Shown: piece after piece, positions 5,342 to 6,317 of the stretch
Numbering within the stretch: the stretch's first letter is position 1
Layout of the letters: the number at the start of each line of letters is the position of its first letter
Source: Phycisphaerae bacterium
GTDB lineage: Bacteria; Planctomycetota; Phycisphaerae; Sedimentisphaerales; Anaerobacaceae
Length of the DNA: 6,317 nucleotides
Assembly: GCA_030609625.1 (NCBI GenBank)
Contig: JAUWBX010000135.1
Span: 1 to 6,317 of the forward strand
Direction: 5' to 3'
Translations under genes and position numbers: made by a program
The notes under the pieces: model-generated
Databases searched by the model: none
The model's input: only the letters and a program-made list of their open reading frames with translations
Told to the model about the DNA's origin: nothing

Positions 5342-5757
5342 TGGTCCAGACAAAAACAAACAAGAAAGGTTTTAGTTTGATAGAGACACTCGTTGCCAGT
5401 GCCATCCTTTCGGGAGCTGTTTTGACGCTTGGAGCCATCAGCACGATGTCTCTTAGTGGAACAAGAGTTAACAGACGATATGAAACGGCGTTGTCATTGA
5501 TAGATAAACAGCTTAGCCTGATTGACTATGTCGGTATCGATGAATTCGTCGAATTAGGCCAAATGGAAGGAGACTTTGAAGAGATTGAGCCGGTGTACCA
5601 TTGGGAAGTCGTTACCGAATACCAGGAGATTGATAGTCTGTATCTGGTAACTATAACGGTTAGCTGGGTTGATGGCAATCGTCCTTATAGTCTCTCGGTG
5701 GATACTATGCTCGATGGGATAAGCGTATATATTGAGGTTGAGGTTAGTCTGGAATAG
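5341..5757 (+). CDS. gspI: Minor pseudopilin GspI
   Basis: Minor pseudopilin of the T2SS tip, 138 residues. A ten-residue basic leader MVQTKTNKKG precedes the cleavage site G10/F11, then FSLIETLVASAILSGAVLTLGAIS with Glu at mature +5. The ETLVA-x-AI pattern is characteristic of GspI. The body is short and ends in beta strands (YHWEVVTEYQEIDSLYLVTITVSW, then SLSVDTMLDG), in keeping with the GspI fold. Its ATG overlaps the gspH TAA as TAATG, so translation is probably coupled; no strong Shine-Dalgarno of its own is visible. It is followed two bases later by gspJ. Confidence 0.92.
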   Translation: MVQTKTNKKGFSLIETLVASAILSGAVLTLGAISTMSLSGTRVNRRYETALSLIDKQLSLIDYVGIDEFVELGQMEGDFEEIEPVYHWEVVTEYQEIDSLYLVTITVSWVDGNRPYSLSVDTMLDGISVYIEVEVSLE

Positions 5758-5759
5758 CA

Positions 5760-6317
5760 GTGAGCAAGAAGATGAACTCGAAAAAGACAGGATTTACATT
5801 GGTAGAAGTGATGGTAGCGGTGACCATAGGGGGGTTTATTATGTTAGTGGCGGTTGGGACACTGAAGGCCATTACAAGCAGTGCCGAGATGGTGGACAGT
5901 AATATCAGCGCTGCCGCTGAGGTGCGTTTTGCATCGAATATGCTCTCGAGGGACCTTGTGAATTTTTACCGTGACGAGAATATAGAAAATACCAAATTGA
6001 TTGGGACAGTTGAAGACTCAGGGCAGGACAGTATTAGTTATTTGCTTTTTTACACCGTCAGCAGGGCCAAGGCCAGGAGTGACCAGGCGGAAGGTGATAT
6101 ATACGAGGTGGAATATTACCTGATGAAGGATGAAGACAAGTCGCGGCTAATGAGGCGATTATGGCCTAACCCTAATGAAGAATATGAGCCGGGCGGAATC
6201 TTATCTGTAATTGCTGAGGATATTGATGTTTTCCAGGTCAGATACTTTGACGGTGAAGAATGGTCCGAAGAATGGCCTGAAGAGATGGATGTTTTGCCAC
6301 AGTTGATTGAGGTCAAT
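5760..6317 (+). CDS. gspJ: Minor pseudopilin GspJ, 3' end outside the window
   Basis: The frame is open for 186 codons from GTG 5760 to the right edge. The leader MSKKMNSKKTG is cleaved before F12, followed by FTLVEVMVAVTIGGFIMLVAVGTLKAI with Glu at mature +5. Conserved GspJ features follow: a long helix with RFASNMLSRDLVNFYRDEN, then beta strands including IYEVEYYLMKDED and RLMRRLWPNPNEE, and a C-terminal block VFQVRYFDGEEWSEEWPEEM...LPQLIEVN, the family's Y-DG--W---W---LP--I-V pattern. Little of the protein is probably missing. ATG 5772 is an alternative start with a seven-residue leader; neither has a strong ribosome binding site. The gene lies two bases after the gspI stop, so coupling to gspI is likely. 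Confidence 0.92.
   Translation, partial: MSKKMNSKKTGFTLVEVMVAVTIGGFIMLVAVGTLKAITSSAEMVDSNISAAAEVRFASNMLSRDLVNFYRDENIENTKLIGTVEDSGQDSISYLLFYTVSRAKARSDQAEGDIYEVEYYLMKDEDKSRLMRRLWPNPNEEYEPGGILSVIAEDIDVFQVRYFDGEEWSEEWPEEMDVLPQLIEVN

Overview
The window carries the first six genes of a type II secretion (general secretory pathway) operon on the + strand: gspE, gspF, gspG, gspH, gspI and the start of gspJ, which runs off the right edge. Upstream, on the - strand, is the 5' end of a Tat-exported protein gene whose remainder lies left of the window. The operon order, the Phycisphaerae-like pilin leaders (KRKAFTLIELL in GspG) and the Tat protein's N-terminus suggest a Gram-negative planctomycete, perhaps Phycisphaerae/Sedimentisphaerales. 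That assignment is from memory of family style, not from a search.

Layout. 1-186 (-): N-terminal 62 codons of a twin-arginine signal protein with a strong Shine-Dalgarno. 187-965: a divergent intergenic region of about 780 bases. It holds a structured cluster of three REP-like palindromes (274-373), an operator-like palindrome (487-502), a threefold 9-bp direct repeat (867-893) and the gspE ribosome binding site. 966-2732: gspE, the secretion ATPase, with an N-terminal double motif matching the MshEN c-di-GMP-binding consensus. 2820-4094: gspF, the inner-membrane platform. 4174-4602: gspG, the major pseudopilin. 4685-5341: gspH. 5341-5757: gspI. 5760-6317: gspJ, partial. GspE drives assembly, GspF is the membrane platform, GspG builds the pseudopilus shaft, and GspH/I/J are minor pseudopilins of the tip. 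No gspC, gspD, gspK, gspL, gspM or prepilin peptidase gene is visible here.

The unusual part is how small repeats have entered the operon. Degenerate tandem heptamers occur inside gspE (1284-1318), across the gspE/gspF junction up to and including the gspF start codon, and across the gspG/gspH junction. There they supply the gspG stop codon and the likely gspH ribosome binding site. A REP-like palindrome nearly identical to one in the upstream intergenic region sits in frame in the leader-encoding part of gspH. No ATG, GTG or TTG lies between it and the pilin cleavage site, so it appears to be translated. I see no CRISPR array, tRNA, rRNA, complete insertion sequence or phage gene. Apart from the repeat pattern, this is a recognisable T2SS locus and not an undescribed system.
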